Below are positions 33,681-41,283 of a stretch of 51,139 nucleotides of DNA, piece by piece (position 1 is the first letter of the stretch; every line of letters starts with the position of its first letter). The notes under the pieces are model-generated. The model did no database searches and had not been told where the DNA came from. It saw only the letters and a program-made list of their open reading frames with translations. This DNA is from JAWLBM01 sp041687675 (lineage in GTDB: Bacteria; Pseudomonadota; Alphaproteobacteria; Rhizobiales; Pleomorphomonadaceae): positions 1-51,139 of the forward strand of contig JAWLBM010000034.1 in NCBI GenBank assembly GCA_041687675.1, in the 5' to 3' direction. The position numbers were made by a program, and so were the translations under genes.

Positions 33681-33714
33681 CCGGACCGGCACCGGCGCAC
33701 CTCCGCCGGTCCGG
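33681..33714 (-). terminator. Stable stem-loop between the 246-residue gene and the first wzc
   Basis: CCGGACCGGC (33681-33690) and GCCGGTCCGG (33705-33714) are perfect complements with a 14-base loop. The hairpin lies between the stop of the preceding gene (33745) and the Wzc start (33638). There is no T-run, so it may moderate read-through or protect the mRNA rather than terminate. Confidence 0.35.
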
Positions 33715-33744
33715 ATCAGTTTAGGGCGAACGAATGCAGTCAAG

Positions 33745-34485
33745 TCAATCCGACGCGGTGTTGCTGACGCTGCTCACGTCGCGGCCGCCACCGATGGGAC
33801 CGAAGACGCCGTCGCGGCGGAAGAACCGATAGGTCTCCACCGTCTGCACCACGAAGCTGTCCCCGTAGCGCACCCGGGAACCGCCTCCCGGAGCCGCCGC
33901 GCCGTTGATGCCGGGGGCAGCGACCGACCCGGGGGGGCCACCCGGAATGCCCGCGACCGCGGTGGTCTCGATGTCGCCGGCGGCCTGGGCGAAGGCGGTG
34001 AGGAGGCCGAGGTCGTCCGTGGCGGCGACCTTCTCCTGGATGAAGGCCGCGTAGTCCGGAGCAAGCCTGGCGCAGGCGAGAGCCGCCCGGGCGAGGCCCG
34101 CGCCGATGGCGGCCTTCTGCGGCTCGCTGGCGATGGGGATGAGGTCCAGCAACGGATCGATCGTGCGCGCGTCCGACCCGGCGAGGCCGCGCACGTCGCG
34201 GACCATCGGGATGCCGCCGTCGGGATGGCGGGCGAGCAGGCCGTCCGGCAGGGACAGGAAGGCGTCGACCAGCGAGTCGTCCACCTTGGCCGGCGGAAGG
34301 AGGCAGGTCTTCGGAAGCCCCTCGCCGCCGGAGACTTCGGGGCCGGCCGGCGTCTGCGGCGTCGCGGCCGCAGCCCCGCCGCCCGCAGCCGGATCCGGCT
34401 GCTCGATCGCGCCCGCCGCGCCAAGGCCGCCGCCGAGAAGCAGCAGCGCCAGAATGGAAGTCCTGAGTGATGCAGGTCGCAACAT
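33745..34485 (-). CDS. Uncharacterised exported Ala/Gly/Pro-rich protein
   Basis: This 246-residue protein has a Sec signal peptide (SILALLLLGGGLGAAGA) followed by a low-complexity linker (PAAGGGAAAATPQTPAG). A helical region with two cysteines follows (CLLPPAKVDDSLVDAFLSLPDGLL... ALACARLAPDYAAFIQEK), then a Gly/Ala/Pro-rich stretch and a hydrophobic/basic SFVVQTVETYRFFRRDG near the end. I recognise no domain. It stands alone just upstream of the first Wzc gene on the same strand, and behind its own promoter region (34486-34673), which suggests an accessory export or matrix function. The start ATG 34485 has an AGGCGAG site close upstream. Confidence 0.6.
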   Translation of the reverse strand: MLRPASLRTSILALLLLGGGLGAAGAIEQPDPAAGGGAAAATPQTPAGPEVSGGEGLPKTCLLPPAKVDDSLVDAFLSLPDGLLARHPDGGIPMVRDVRGLAGSDARTIDPLLDLIPIASEPQKAAIGAGLARAALACARLAPDYAAFIQEKVAATDDLGLLTAFAQAAGDIETTAVAGIPGGPPGSVAAPGINGAAAPGGGSRVRYGDSFVVQTVETYRFFRRDGVFGPIGGGRDVSSVSNTASD

Positions 34486-34506
34486 CTCGCCTAGCCTTCG
34501 CGTTCC

Positions 34507-34673
34507 AAGAACGACGGTTCGTCGTTGGGAATCAGAATAGCAGTCCACTTCCTTTACATAAAGGAAACAGAATGGAATTCCAGCTTTACCCATCGGTAAG
34601 GTTAACATGGGCGCCCTGCGTTGCGACGGCGCCACGGGAGGCGCCGCCCGCAATAATCCGCGACCTGCCGGGC
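34507..34673 (-). promoter_or_regulatory. Promoter region with three dyads upstream of the 246-residue gene
   Basis: This gene-free stretch is markedly less GC-rich than its surroundings. It contains a perfect dyad TTCCTTTA-CA-TAAAGGAA at 34549-34566, an ACGACG-GTT-CGTCGT dyad around 34511-34525, and TTACC-CATC-GGTAA around 34586-34599. It follows the BTLCP gene stop and precedes the exported-protein gene, so it probably drives that gene and perhaps the first Wzc. The binding factors are unknown. Confidence 0.45.
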
Positions 34674-35276
34674 TCAGCCGTCGGCGAGCGCGCGCCAGCG
34701 GCGCGGATCCTCGCCGGACTGGATCTTGACGAAGGTGATGTCGGTCTGCCGGGGCGACAGGATCCGGTCGGTGCGGTTGTCGAGCACCAGGTCGCCGGCC
34801 TCGGTGCGGACGACCAGCACGGCGTGCCCCTCCCCCGCCCCGGTGCGGCCGACGGCCATCCGGAGCGCGCCGGCCGGCCAGCCGAGGCGGACCAGCCGGT
34901 CCTGCTTGGTGAGGGCGAAGTCCTCGCAGTCTCCGGCCCCCGGGGCCAGGGACCAGCGGTCGTTCGCGAAGCCCTTCGGGTCGATCCGCGGCTCGATGGC
35001 CCGGTTGATCTCGCGGTTGACCTTGGCGAGTTGCTGCAGCCGCTCCTCCGTGAGGGAGGCGATGCTGCGCGAGCCGTTGGGGCTGCAGCTGGCGCTCCTG
35101 CAATAGAGCACGTGGGCGAGCGGCGCGAGCACGGGCGCACCCTCCGCGAGGAAGACCGCCGCTTGCGTGGCCCGAAAGCCGATCGCCGCGCCGGCCACCT
35201 CGGCGGCCACGGCAGCCCGGGGCGCGACGGCGAGGCCGGCGGCGATCAGCAACAGGGCGAGCTTCCTCTGCGGCAT
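34674..35276 (-). CDS. Transglutaminase-like cysteine peptidase (BTLCP family), second copy
   Basis: This 200-residue exported protein has a Sec signal peptide (KLALLLIAAGLAVAPRAAVAA) and the BTLCP triad Cys117 in GDCEDFALTK, His151 in EGHAVLVVRT and Asp166 in LVLDNRTD. Two further cysteines (Cys59, Cys64) could form a disulfide. It lies 75 bp downstream of the second polymerase gene in the exopolysaccharide locus, suggesting it processes a secreted or adhesive protein during biofilm formation, as LapG does; the substrate is not visible. It shares the catalytic pattern, but not close similarity, with the protein at 1230-1826. The upstream region 35277-35351 holds a CTGCG-6-CGCAG dyad (35290-35305). 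Confidence 0.88.
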   Translation of the reverse strand: MPQRKLALLLIAAGLAVAPRAAVAAEVAGAAIGFRATQAAVFLAEGAPVLAPLAHVLYCRSASCSPNGSRSIASLTEERLQQLAKVNREINRAIEPRIDPKGFANDRWSLAPGAGDCEDFALTKQDRLVRLGWPAGALRMAVGRTGAGEGHAVLVVRTEAGDLVLDNRTDRILSPRQTDITFVKIQSGEDPRRWRALADG

Positions 35277-35351
35277 GCGACGTCTCCATCTGCGACGTGA
35301 CGCAGACTATTGCAGAGGCACCAAAGCCCATTTTACGCATTTGTTAAAGTT

Positions 35352-36809
35352 CTACTGATTCGGCAGGTTCGTTCCGGCCGGCAGGGGGCGGCCGAGGGCG
35401 ACCGTTGCGGCGGCGGCGAGCACCGCCGCGGCGAAGGCCGCAAAGCCCGGAATTTGCAACGAAAAATCGACCAGCGCGTGCACGGCGACGAGCACCAGCA
35501 CCGCCAGTCCGATGGCCGGAGCGTGTCGCGTCCGCCGCCGGACACGGCAGCCTCTCACGAAGACGAGGCCGAGCACTACGGCCGCCGCCGCAAGGGTCAC
35601 CGTCACCGGCAGGCCGAGGGTGATCACCCCCTCGAGATAGCTGTCGTGGGCGCGGAACCAGACGCCGAAGGTGCCGCAGGCCGGGTCGCGGAACGCCGCG
35701 AAGGCGTCCGCGAAGGTGCCGAGCCCGCTGCCGAGCCACGGGCGGTCGGCGGCGGCGGCGAGCAGCGACGGCAGCATGCAGAAGCGCTGGTCCTCGAGTC
35801 CCGCCTCGGCGATGCGCAGCCCCGTCCGGCCGGCGAAAAGGCCGACGAACAGGGCGACGGCGACCACCGTCAGCGCGGGGACCGCGAGGCGGCGCAAGGC
35901 GGGCCGGCTTCGGCCGCTCCTGCTGCCGGCGGCGAGCACCGGCCCGAGCACGAGGAATCCGGCGACGGCGGCCACCAGGCCGCCGCGCGAATGCGTCAGC
36001 AGCAGGGCGACCGCGCAGACCAACGCGAGCGCCGCGTGGACGGCCGCCGGCGCCGGGATCCCCGGGATCCCGACGCGGGCCTCGCGCCGGCCGAGGCCGC
36101 CGACCGCAAGCCCGGCGAGCACCAGCGCGCTCACGCCATAGAAGGTGGCCGCGGTATTCCGGTTGACGAAGGGGGCCGTGAGGCTCCCGATGTAGTGCGC
36201 CTTGGGCTCGAACAGCAGCCGGTCGGGCGCGATCGCCGCCTGGGCGATGGCCACCGCCGCGAACAGGGCGCCGATCCATCCGAGGACGGCGAGGAGGCGG
36301 AGCGCCGTCCGGTCGTCCGGATGGAGAACCAGGGCGGCGACGAAGGCGGCGAGCGGCATCGTCGCCCACAGCAGGGACAATGGCCCGAACGCCGGGGCCA
36401 GCGATATGGTCGCGCGGACGGGGCCGAGCAGCGCCTCCGCCTCCGCCCACAGCGGGTGGGCAAGGAACCCGCCCGGCAGCGGCGCCGACTGCAGCAGGGC
36501 GAACCCGACGAAGGCGAGGCCACCGGCGAGCGCGGCACGGTAGAGGACGCGCGTCGGGCCGGGCTCGCCGGCGAGCAGGATGGCGAGGCCGGCGAGCGCG
36601 CCCATCGCCGCCGTGGTGATCGTGAGCGGCCAGGTCTCGACGGAGCCGTAGAAGAGCAGCGCCAGGGCGACCAGGGCGGCGAAGGCGACGCGCAACAGCG
36701 CCGTCGCGAGACCGCCGAGGCGGGCGACGAACCGCCCGGCGGACCGGCGGCGGCGCCTGCGAACGCCCGGCCGCGCGGGCGGCACGACGATACCGGTCTC
36801 CTGCGTCAT
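35352..36809 (-). CDS. O-antigen ligase/polymerase family membrane protein, second copy
   Basis: This 485-residue protein begins with an Arg-rich cytoplasmic end (RRRRRRSAGR) followed by about ten to twelve membrane segments (for example LLRVAFAALVALALLFYG, AALALVCAVALLLT and LAVLVLVAVHALVDF). It contains NRNTAATFYG and LLTHSRGGLVAAVAG, matching the conserved part of the O-antigen ligase domain, and a periplasmic loop with AHDSYLEGVITLGLP (the H-x-x-x-L-E region). Start ATG 36809 overlaps the second Wzc stop by four bases, so the pair is translationally coupled. It probably polymerises or ligates the polysaccharide whose length the Wzc sets. Confidence 0.83.
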   Translation of the reverse strand: MTQETGIVVPPARPGVRRRRRRSAGRFVARLGGLATALLRVAFAALVALALLFYGSVETWPLTITTAAMGALAGLAILLAGEPGPTRVLYRAALAGGLAFVGFALLQSAPLPGGFLAHPLWAEAEALLGPVRATISLAPAFGPLSLLWATMPLAAFVAALVLHPDDRTALRLLAVLGWIGALFAAVAIAQAAIAPDRLLFEPKAHYIGSLTAPFVNRNTAATFYGVSALVLAGLAVGGLGRREARVGIPGIPAPAAVHAALALVCAVALLLTHSRGGLVAAVAGFLVLGPVLAAGSRSGRSRPALRRLAVPALTVVAVALFVGLFAGRTGLRIAEAGLEDQRFCMLPSLLAAAADRPWLGSGLGTFADAFAAFRDPACGTFGVWFRAHDSYLEGVITLGLPVTVTLAAAAVVLGLVFVRGCRVRRRTRHAPAIGLAVLVLVAVHALVDFSLQIPGFAAFAAAVLAAAATVALGRPLPAGTNLPNQ

Positions 36810-39121
36810 CGACCTGCCGCCGGGCCCGTCTCGTGGTAGCTCGAATACCGGGAGTAGTAGTACTCGGTGGAGCCGAAGCTCCAGTAGTACTTCATCCGGT
36901 CCTGGTCGACCTTGTTGAGGATCGCCCCGACCAGCTTCTCGGCGATCAGCGGCTCCCGCTCGAGGGTGCTTCGCACCACATGGCGGGTGGTCTCGCCCCA
37001 GGCGACCACCAGCACGAAGGCGTCGACCCGCGGCGCCACAGCGCGCGCATCGACCACCGGCAGCAGCGGCGGCAGGTCGAGCACCACGTACTCGAAGGCC
37101 TCGCCGGCGGCGGCGATCAGGTCCTCCATGCCCTCGGAGGCCAGCAGTTCGCTCGAGTGGGTGACGCGCTGCCGCACCACCGCGGGGATCATGGCGAGCT
37201 TGGTGCGCGGGTTGACGATCAGCAGGTCGCGCAGGGGCCGCCGGTCGAGGATGCCCTCGATGAGCCCCGTTTCGGCATGGCGCGCGACCGAGCGGGTGAG
37301 TCCCGGGCGGCGCAGGTCGGCGTCGATCAGCAGCGTGCGCCCGCCCTGGCTCGCCAGCAGTTCGGCAAGGTTCAGGGACGTGGTCGTCTTGCCCTCTCCG
37401 GGCAGCACGGAGACGACGCCGATCACCTTGGGCCGCCGCTCGCCGAGGGCGACGTCCACCTGGAACTGGGTGCTTCGCAGCGTCTCCGCGAGCTGCGACT
37501 GTGGATGGTCGATCACATAGTCGCCGATCGGGTCGCGCTTGTTGACCTGGCGCGGATGGGCCGGCCGCGACGCCGAAGGCTGGGCGCTGCGGCCCGCCTC
37601 CAGCTTCGGCGCGACGCCGATGAAGGGCACGCCCAATTCGGCGCGGATCTGGTCGCCCGTGCGGAAATAGCGATCACGGTGCTCGCGGAAGGCGGCGAGG
37701 CCGGCGCCGGCTGCGAGGCCGAGGAGGCCCGAGAGGGCGAGAACCAGCCCCGCGTTGGGCGAGCTCGGCCGGGTCGGCGCCTTGGCGGGGTTGATGATCC
37801 GTGCCTCGATGATCGGGAAGCTCTCCTGCTGGACCGCCTCCTGGTAGCGCTCGAGGAAGCGTTCATAGAGGTCCCGGTAGGTCTCGGCCTGGCGTTCCAG
37901 CTCGCGCAGTTCCACCATGACCTCGCCGCTGGCGATCGTCTCCTCGGTGGCCCCGGCGGCGCTCGCCCGGATCGAGTTCTCGCGCGAGCGGGCCACCTCG
38001 ACGTCGCTCTGGTAGCTCTCGGCGATGCGGCCGAGCTCCTCGAACATCTGCCGTCGATACTCGTCCATCTCGCCGCGCAGCCTGACTGCCTGCTCGTGAT
38101 CGGCGCCGAGCTGCGCGCGGATCTCGGACTCGCGCTTGGCGGCGTCGAGATAGCGCTCGCGGATACGGTAGACCACCGAGCTGTCGAGGGCGTCCGAGAC
38201 GAGTGCGTCGGTGGAGCCGCTGTCGATGATGTCCTTTATTCGCTCGAAGCGGGCCTGGGCCTGGGCGGTCTCCTCCTGCGCCTCGATCAGCCGGCGGTTG
38301 ATCTCGGAGAGGTTCTGCTCGGTCACGAGCACTTCCGCGATGGCGATCAGGCCATGCTCGGAGCGAAACTTCTGCACGGCGAGGTCGCTCTCGACCGCCA
38401 GCCGGCGCAGTTCCTCGATCCGCCGCTGCAGCCAGTCACCCGCCGTGCGGGTCGCCTCGTACATGGTGTCGATCTGGTCGGCGATGTAGGCTTCGCCATA
38501 GGCGGCGGCGACGCGGGCGGCGGTCGCCGGGTCGGGCGATGTGAAGGAGACGTCGAGGGCATAGGTCCGGCCGACGCGCTGGGCCTCCAGCCCGTTCCGC
38601 AGCACCGACAGCGCCCAGCGCCGCGTCTCGTCGGTCGGCTCCGGCGGCGCTTCGACGGTGGCGAACCAGCTCTCGAAGCGGAACAGGCCACGGCCGAAGT
38701 CGGTGACCCGGTCGACCATCCCGGGCACGCCCTTCAGGAACCGCATGTCGGTGGCGAGCCCCAGCGAATCCACGACCCGAAGCCCGACCTTCTCGGACCT
38801 GATCAGTTCCACCTGGCTCTGCATGCCGCCGTCGTCGGCGGCATCGCCCTCCGCGATCGAGAGCTCGTGGATCAGCTTGGTGGTGTTCTGGTTGGTGAGA
38901 ATGGTCACCGTGGCCGTGTAGAGCGGCACCGCGGTGAGCAGGTAGGCGACCCCGCCCGCGACGGCGAGCACGAGGCAGAGCGCGATCGCCACCCACTGGC
39001 GCCGCACGGCGGCCAGCAGACGCTCCGCCGACTCCGCGAGATTCGCCCCGGCCCGGGCGTCCGCGAAGGCCGGCGCGGCGGCCGTGGTCGAAGGAACGCC
39101 CGGAAGGCGCTTCTGCAGCAT
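36806..39121 (-). CDS. Polysaccharide co-polymerase / BY-kinase (Wzc-like), second copy
   Basis: This 771-residue inner-membrane protein has the Wzz-type periplasmic domain between two membrane helices (about 45-65 and 455-475), coiled-coil segments in between (RQMFEELGRIAESY, MVELRELERQAETYRDLYE), and a C-terminal kinase domain. The kinase shows Walker A VLPGEGKTTTS near 575, Walker A' TLLIDADLRRPG and VVLDLPP, then a tyrosine cluster YYWSFGSTEYYYSRYSSYH. It closely parallels the protein at 31350-33638. It heads a minus-strand unit with the second polymerase. About 170 bp upstream, with a low-GC pocket at 39225-39258, look like its promoter. Confidence 0.93.
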   Translation of the reverse strand: MLQKRLPGVPSTTAAAPAFADARAGANLAESAERLLAAVRRQWVAIALCLVLAVAGGVAYLLTAVPLYTATVTILTNQNTTKLIHELSIAEGDAADDGGMQSQVELIRSEKVGLRVVDSLGLATDMRFLKGVPGMVDRVTDFGRGLFRFESWFATVEAPPEPTDETRRWALSVLRNGLEAQRVGRTYALDVSFTSPDPATAARVAAAYGEAYIADQIDTMYEATRTAGDWLQRRIEELRRLAVESDLAVQKFRSEHGLIAIAEVLVTEQNLSEINRRLIEAQEETAQAQARFERIKDIIDSGSTDALVSDALDSSVVYRIRERYLDAAKRESEIRAQLGADHEQAVRLRGEMDEYRRQMFEELGRIAESYQSDVEVARSRENSIRASAAGATEETIASGEVMVELRELERQAETYRDLYERFLERYQEAVQQESFPIIEARIINPAKAPTRPSSPNAGLVLALSGLLGLAAGAGLAAFREHRDRYFRTGDQIRAELGVPFIGVAPKLEAGRSAQPSASRPAHPRQVNKRDPIGDYVIDHPQSQLAETLRSTQFQVDVALGERRPKVIGVVSVLPGEGKTTTSLNLAELLASQGGRTLLIDADLRRPGLTRSVARHAETGLIEGILDRRPLRDLLIVNPRTKLAMIPAVVRQRVTHSSELLASEGMEDLIAAAGEAFEYVVLDLPPLLPVVDARAVAPRVDAFVLVVAWGETTRHVVRSTLEREPLIAEKLVGAILNKVDQDRMKYYWSFGSTEYYYSRYSSYHETGPAAGR

Positions 39122-39294
39122 CTCGCGTTCGCCATGTCCCTGCGGCGATCAGGCCCGGCCCGGGGCCCCTCGCCGGATTGTTGTGGCCAGACCTCGTCGC
39201 GGCCGCGCGTGCCGGGGTCGGCATTCAAAAGACTATCACAAAGGTTACATGTATTCTGCACGGGCGTGGCGCAAGGTCCAGCGGCGTGGCGTCG

Positions 39295-40152
39295 CTATCC
39301 TCCGCCGCGCCGGGTTCTCCGCCAACGGGGGTCGTCCTCGTCGCCCGCGGAAGCGAGCCCCTTCTCCCCGAGGAAGTCGAGGTGGGCCGAGACCGACTGG
39401 GCCGCCGCCCCGGCGAGGGCCGGGTCGAGCCCCCTGTAGACCGCGGCGACGATCCCGCCGACCGTCAGCGGCCCGGCGGCGAGCGCATCGAGGATCATGG
39501 CCTCCCGCTCCAGGCGGTGGGCCTTCAGCGCCCGGGCGTGCGCCGGTCCGTCACGCACCGGGCCGCCATGGGCCGGCCACCAGAGCGCCTCGGGCCGGGC
39601 CGCCACCCGGTCCAGCGAGGCGAGGTAGTCGCCCATCGATCCGTCCGGCCGCACCACGACGCTGGTCGACCAGGCCATGACGTGGTCGCCGGAGAGCAGT
39701 TGCCCCTCGGCGGGCAGCGCGAAGCAGAGATGGTCCGCGCAGTGGCCCGGGGTCTCGATCGCGACGAGCGGCCCGGCGTCTGTGTCGACCCGGTCGCCCT
39801 CGCCGAGCAGCCGGTCCGGCGGCGGCACCGTGGATCCGGCCGGCCCGGCCAGCGGCGCCGCCGTCGCCCGCGACAGCGAGACCGCCGCGGCGGTGTGGTC
39901 GGCATGGCCGTGGGTCACGACCACCGCCTCGACCAGGGCTCCGCCGACGGCCGACAGGATCGCCGCGACATGCTCGGGGTCGTCCGGGCCGGGGTCGACG
40001 ATCGCCACGCGCCGGCGGCCGACGAGGTAGGTGTTGGTGCCGGCGAAGGTGTAGGGGCCGGGGTTGTTCGCCGTGATCCGCCGGAGCCCCGGGCCGAGGT
40101 CCACCACCTCTCCCCTTCGAGGATCGAAGTCGCGGTCGAATCGGAGCGTCAT
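39295..40152 (-). CDS. MBL-fold metallo-hydrolase (LACTB2-like)
   Basis: This 285-residue cytosolic protein has the metallo-beta-lactamase fold with the metal motif THGHADHT, NTYLVGRRRVAIVDPGP upstream of it, TPGHCADHLCF, LSGDHVMAW and WPAHGGP, and a small winged-helix-like C-terminus (ILDALAAGPLTVGGIVAAVYRGLDP), as in LACTB2/endoribonuclease-like and hydroxyacylglutathione-hydrolase-like enzymes. The start ATG 40152 has GGGAG eight bases upstream. The substrate is unknown. It lies beyond the polysaccharide genes and is probably a housekeeping gene. Confidence 0.85.
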   Translation of the reverse strand: MTLRFDRDFDPRRGEVVDLGPGLRRITANNPGPYTFAGTNTYLVGRRRVAIVDPGPDDPEHVAAILSAVGGALVEAVVVTHGHADHTAAAVSLSRATAAPLAGPAGSTVPPPDRLLGEGDRVDTDAGPLVAIETPGHCADHLCFALPAEGQLLSGDHVMAWSTSVVVRPDGSMGDYLASLDRVAARPEALWWPAHGGPVRDGPAHARALKAHRLEREAMILDALAAGPLTVGGIVAAVYRGLDPALAGAAAQSVSAHLDFLGEKGLASAGDEDDPRWRRTRRGGG

Positions 40153-40284
40153 CGGCGCGACTCCCGGATACCGGCGGCGACCGCCGGCCATGCCGCCGGG
40201 TATCGCCCCGAAGCGGTGGCCGGCGCAAGCCCCGGGTGGCGGCCGGCTGTCCATGGTCCGCGGGCAGGCGCGCAAGTCATTTCA

Positions 40285-40338
40285 CCGGATGTTACATCCG
40301 GTTACGACGTCTCACGCGCGCCGTTAACCCGGGTTAAC
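40285..40338. promoter_or_regulatory. Two strong inverted repeats in the gap before the 62-residue gene
   Basis: CCGGATG-TTA-CATCCGG lies at 40285-40301, and the perfect 16-bp palindrome GTTAACCCGGGTTAAC at 40323-40338. They sit between the divergent MBL-fold gene (start 40152) and the 62-residue gene (start 40528). Both look like protein-binding sites. TTAA-N6-TTAA differs from the CtrA consensus, which has a 7-base spacer. Confidence 0.5.
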
Positions 40339-40527
40339 ATTAAGTGACCGGGACATCGCAGCATTTTGCCCTTGTTTGGCCCAAATCAGAGGCGTAATGT
40401 CTGTTACAGGACGCTGCTGCAAAGCAAACGGCGTCTTGGCGAGGACCCGACTACACGGACCTCGCAAGCACAGTCGAGGCGAGGGGAGCCCATCCCCTGT
40501 AGAGCGTCAGTTTTCAAGAGGACGGTC

Positions 40528-40716
40528 ATGAACAACCAGATCGGCGAGCAGGACGGCCGATACCAGCAAGGTGAGACCCCGGATCTCTGCGACCAGTATC
40601 GCGCGATCGGAATTCCCGCCATCAGCGCAGCGGCCCTGTGCAAGTCCAGGAAGCCCGCTCCCGCCCAGCAGGGCCAGTCGCTTCCCCGCGGCCAGTTCTT
40701 CGAATTCGAGGACTGA
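40528..40716 (+). CDS. Conserved-looking small hypothetical protein, 62 residues
   Basis: ATG 40528 follows AAGAGGACGGTC, giving a good ribosome binding site. The 62-residue product begins MNNQIGEQDGRYQQGETPD, has two cysteines (DLCDQYRAIGI and AALCKSRKP), a short hydrophobic YRAIGIPAISAAAL helix, and an acidic end FFEFED. No signal peptide is seen. The GC content of the gene is lower than that of its neighbours. A long 5' region (40339-40527) can form several hairpins (for example AGGGG...CCCCT near the start). I do not recognise the family; regulated expression is suggested by the palindromes upstream. Confidence 0.6.
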   Translation: MNNQIGEQDGRYQQGETPDLCDQYRAIGIPAISAAALCKSRKPAPAQQGQSLPRGQFFEFED

Positions 40717-40946
40717 CGGCCGGTCCGGCCGGAGACTTGCGGGAGGGGTTCCCCTCCTCCCGCCGCGACGGGGAATGCCCGGTCGACGGCCGGGTTTCCG
40801 CCGTCCTTGTGCTGCGTGCGCTCCCTCCGGCGGGTCTATCCCGAGGTGGGTCATGCGCTCGACGGGTCCATTCCCTCGGCGGGTGGCCCCACCATGGGAC
40901 GGTGCCGAATATGGGCCGTGAGGGCGATCCCCTCGGGTCGAGGCGC

Positions 40947-41064
40947 CGTCATCCCGGCGAAAGCCGGGATCCAGGACTTCTCCCACCGCCTTGACTCCAA
41001 TGGCTTTTCCGGATCCGGCTTTCGCCGGGACGAAGGCCCTTGGAGCCCGTTCGCCGGGATGACG
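40947..41064 (+). repeat. Interspersed palindromic repeat element, copy A
   Basis: A 28-bp arm at 40947-40974 (starting CGTCATCCCGGC and ending GATCCAG) is followed by a spacer with TTGACTCC at 40991-40998. Then comes a degenerate right arm around 41009-41032 and a further arm end at 41050-41064 (TTCGCCGGGATGACG). The same element in opposite orientation occurs at 49422-49512. The surrounding 40717-41211 stretch shows no gene. Confidence 0.85.
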
Positions 41065-41211
41065 CCTCGAAGGCGGCGTCGGGCGATTCCGCTCCCGGCC
41101 GGCCGAGGGGGCCGCACGGGGCGTCCCGGCGGGGGAAGCCGGGTGCGGCCGGAAAAGGTTGCCGGCTTGCGCCAAACGCCTGCGCCCATCAGCAAGTGTG
41201 CACTGATCGAT

Positions 41212-41223
41212 CAGCAACTTTCA
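41212..41223 (+). promoter_or_regulatory. Perfect 12-bp palindrome before the MFS gene
   Basis: CTGATCGATCAG lies 61 bp upstream of the MFS start, in an AT-richer pocket with TTTCACTTTTTT just after it. It is a candidate operator for the transporter; the regulator is not in the window. Confidence 0.35.
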
Positions 41224-41283
41224 CTTTTTTCGCCGGGCGATGCGGGCTATCGGGTTGTCCCGACGACGCCGAAGGCCCGCAGC

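Noticed and set aside
40323..40338. CtrA binding site
   Set aside because: The halves are separated by six bases and form a perfect palindrome; CtrA sites need a 7-base spacer between TTAA halves.
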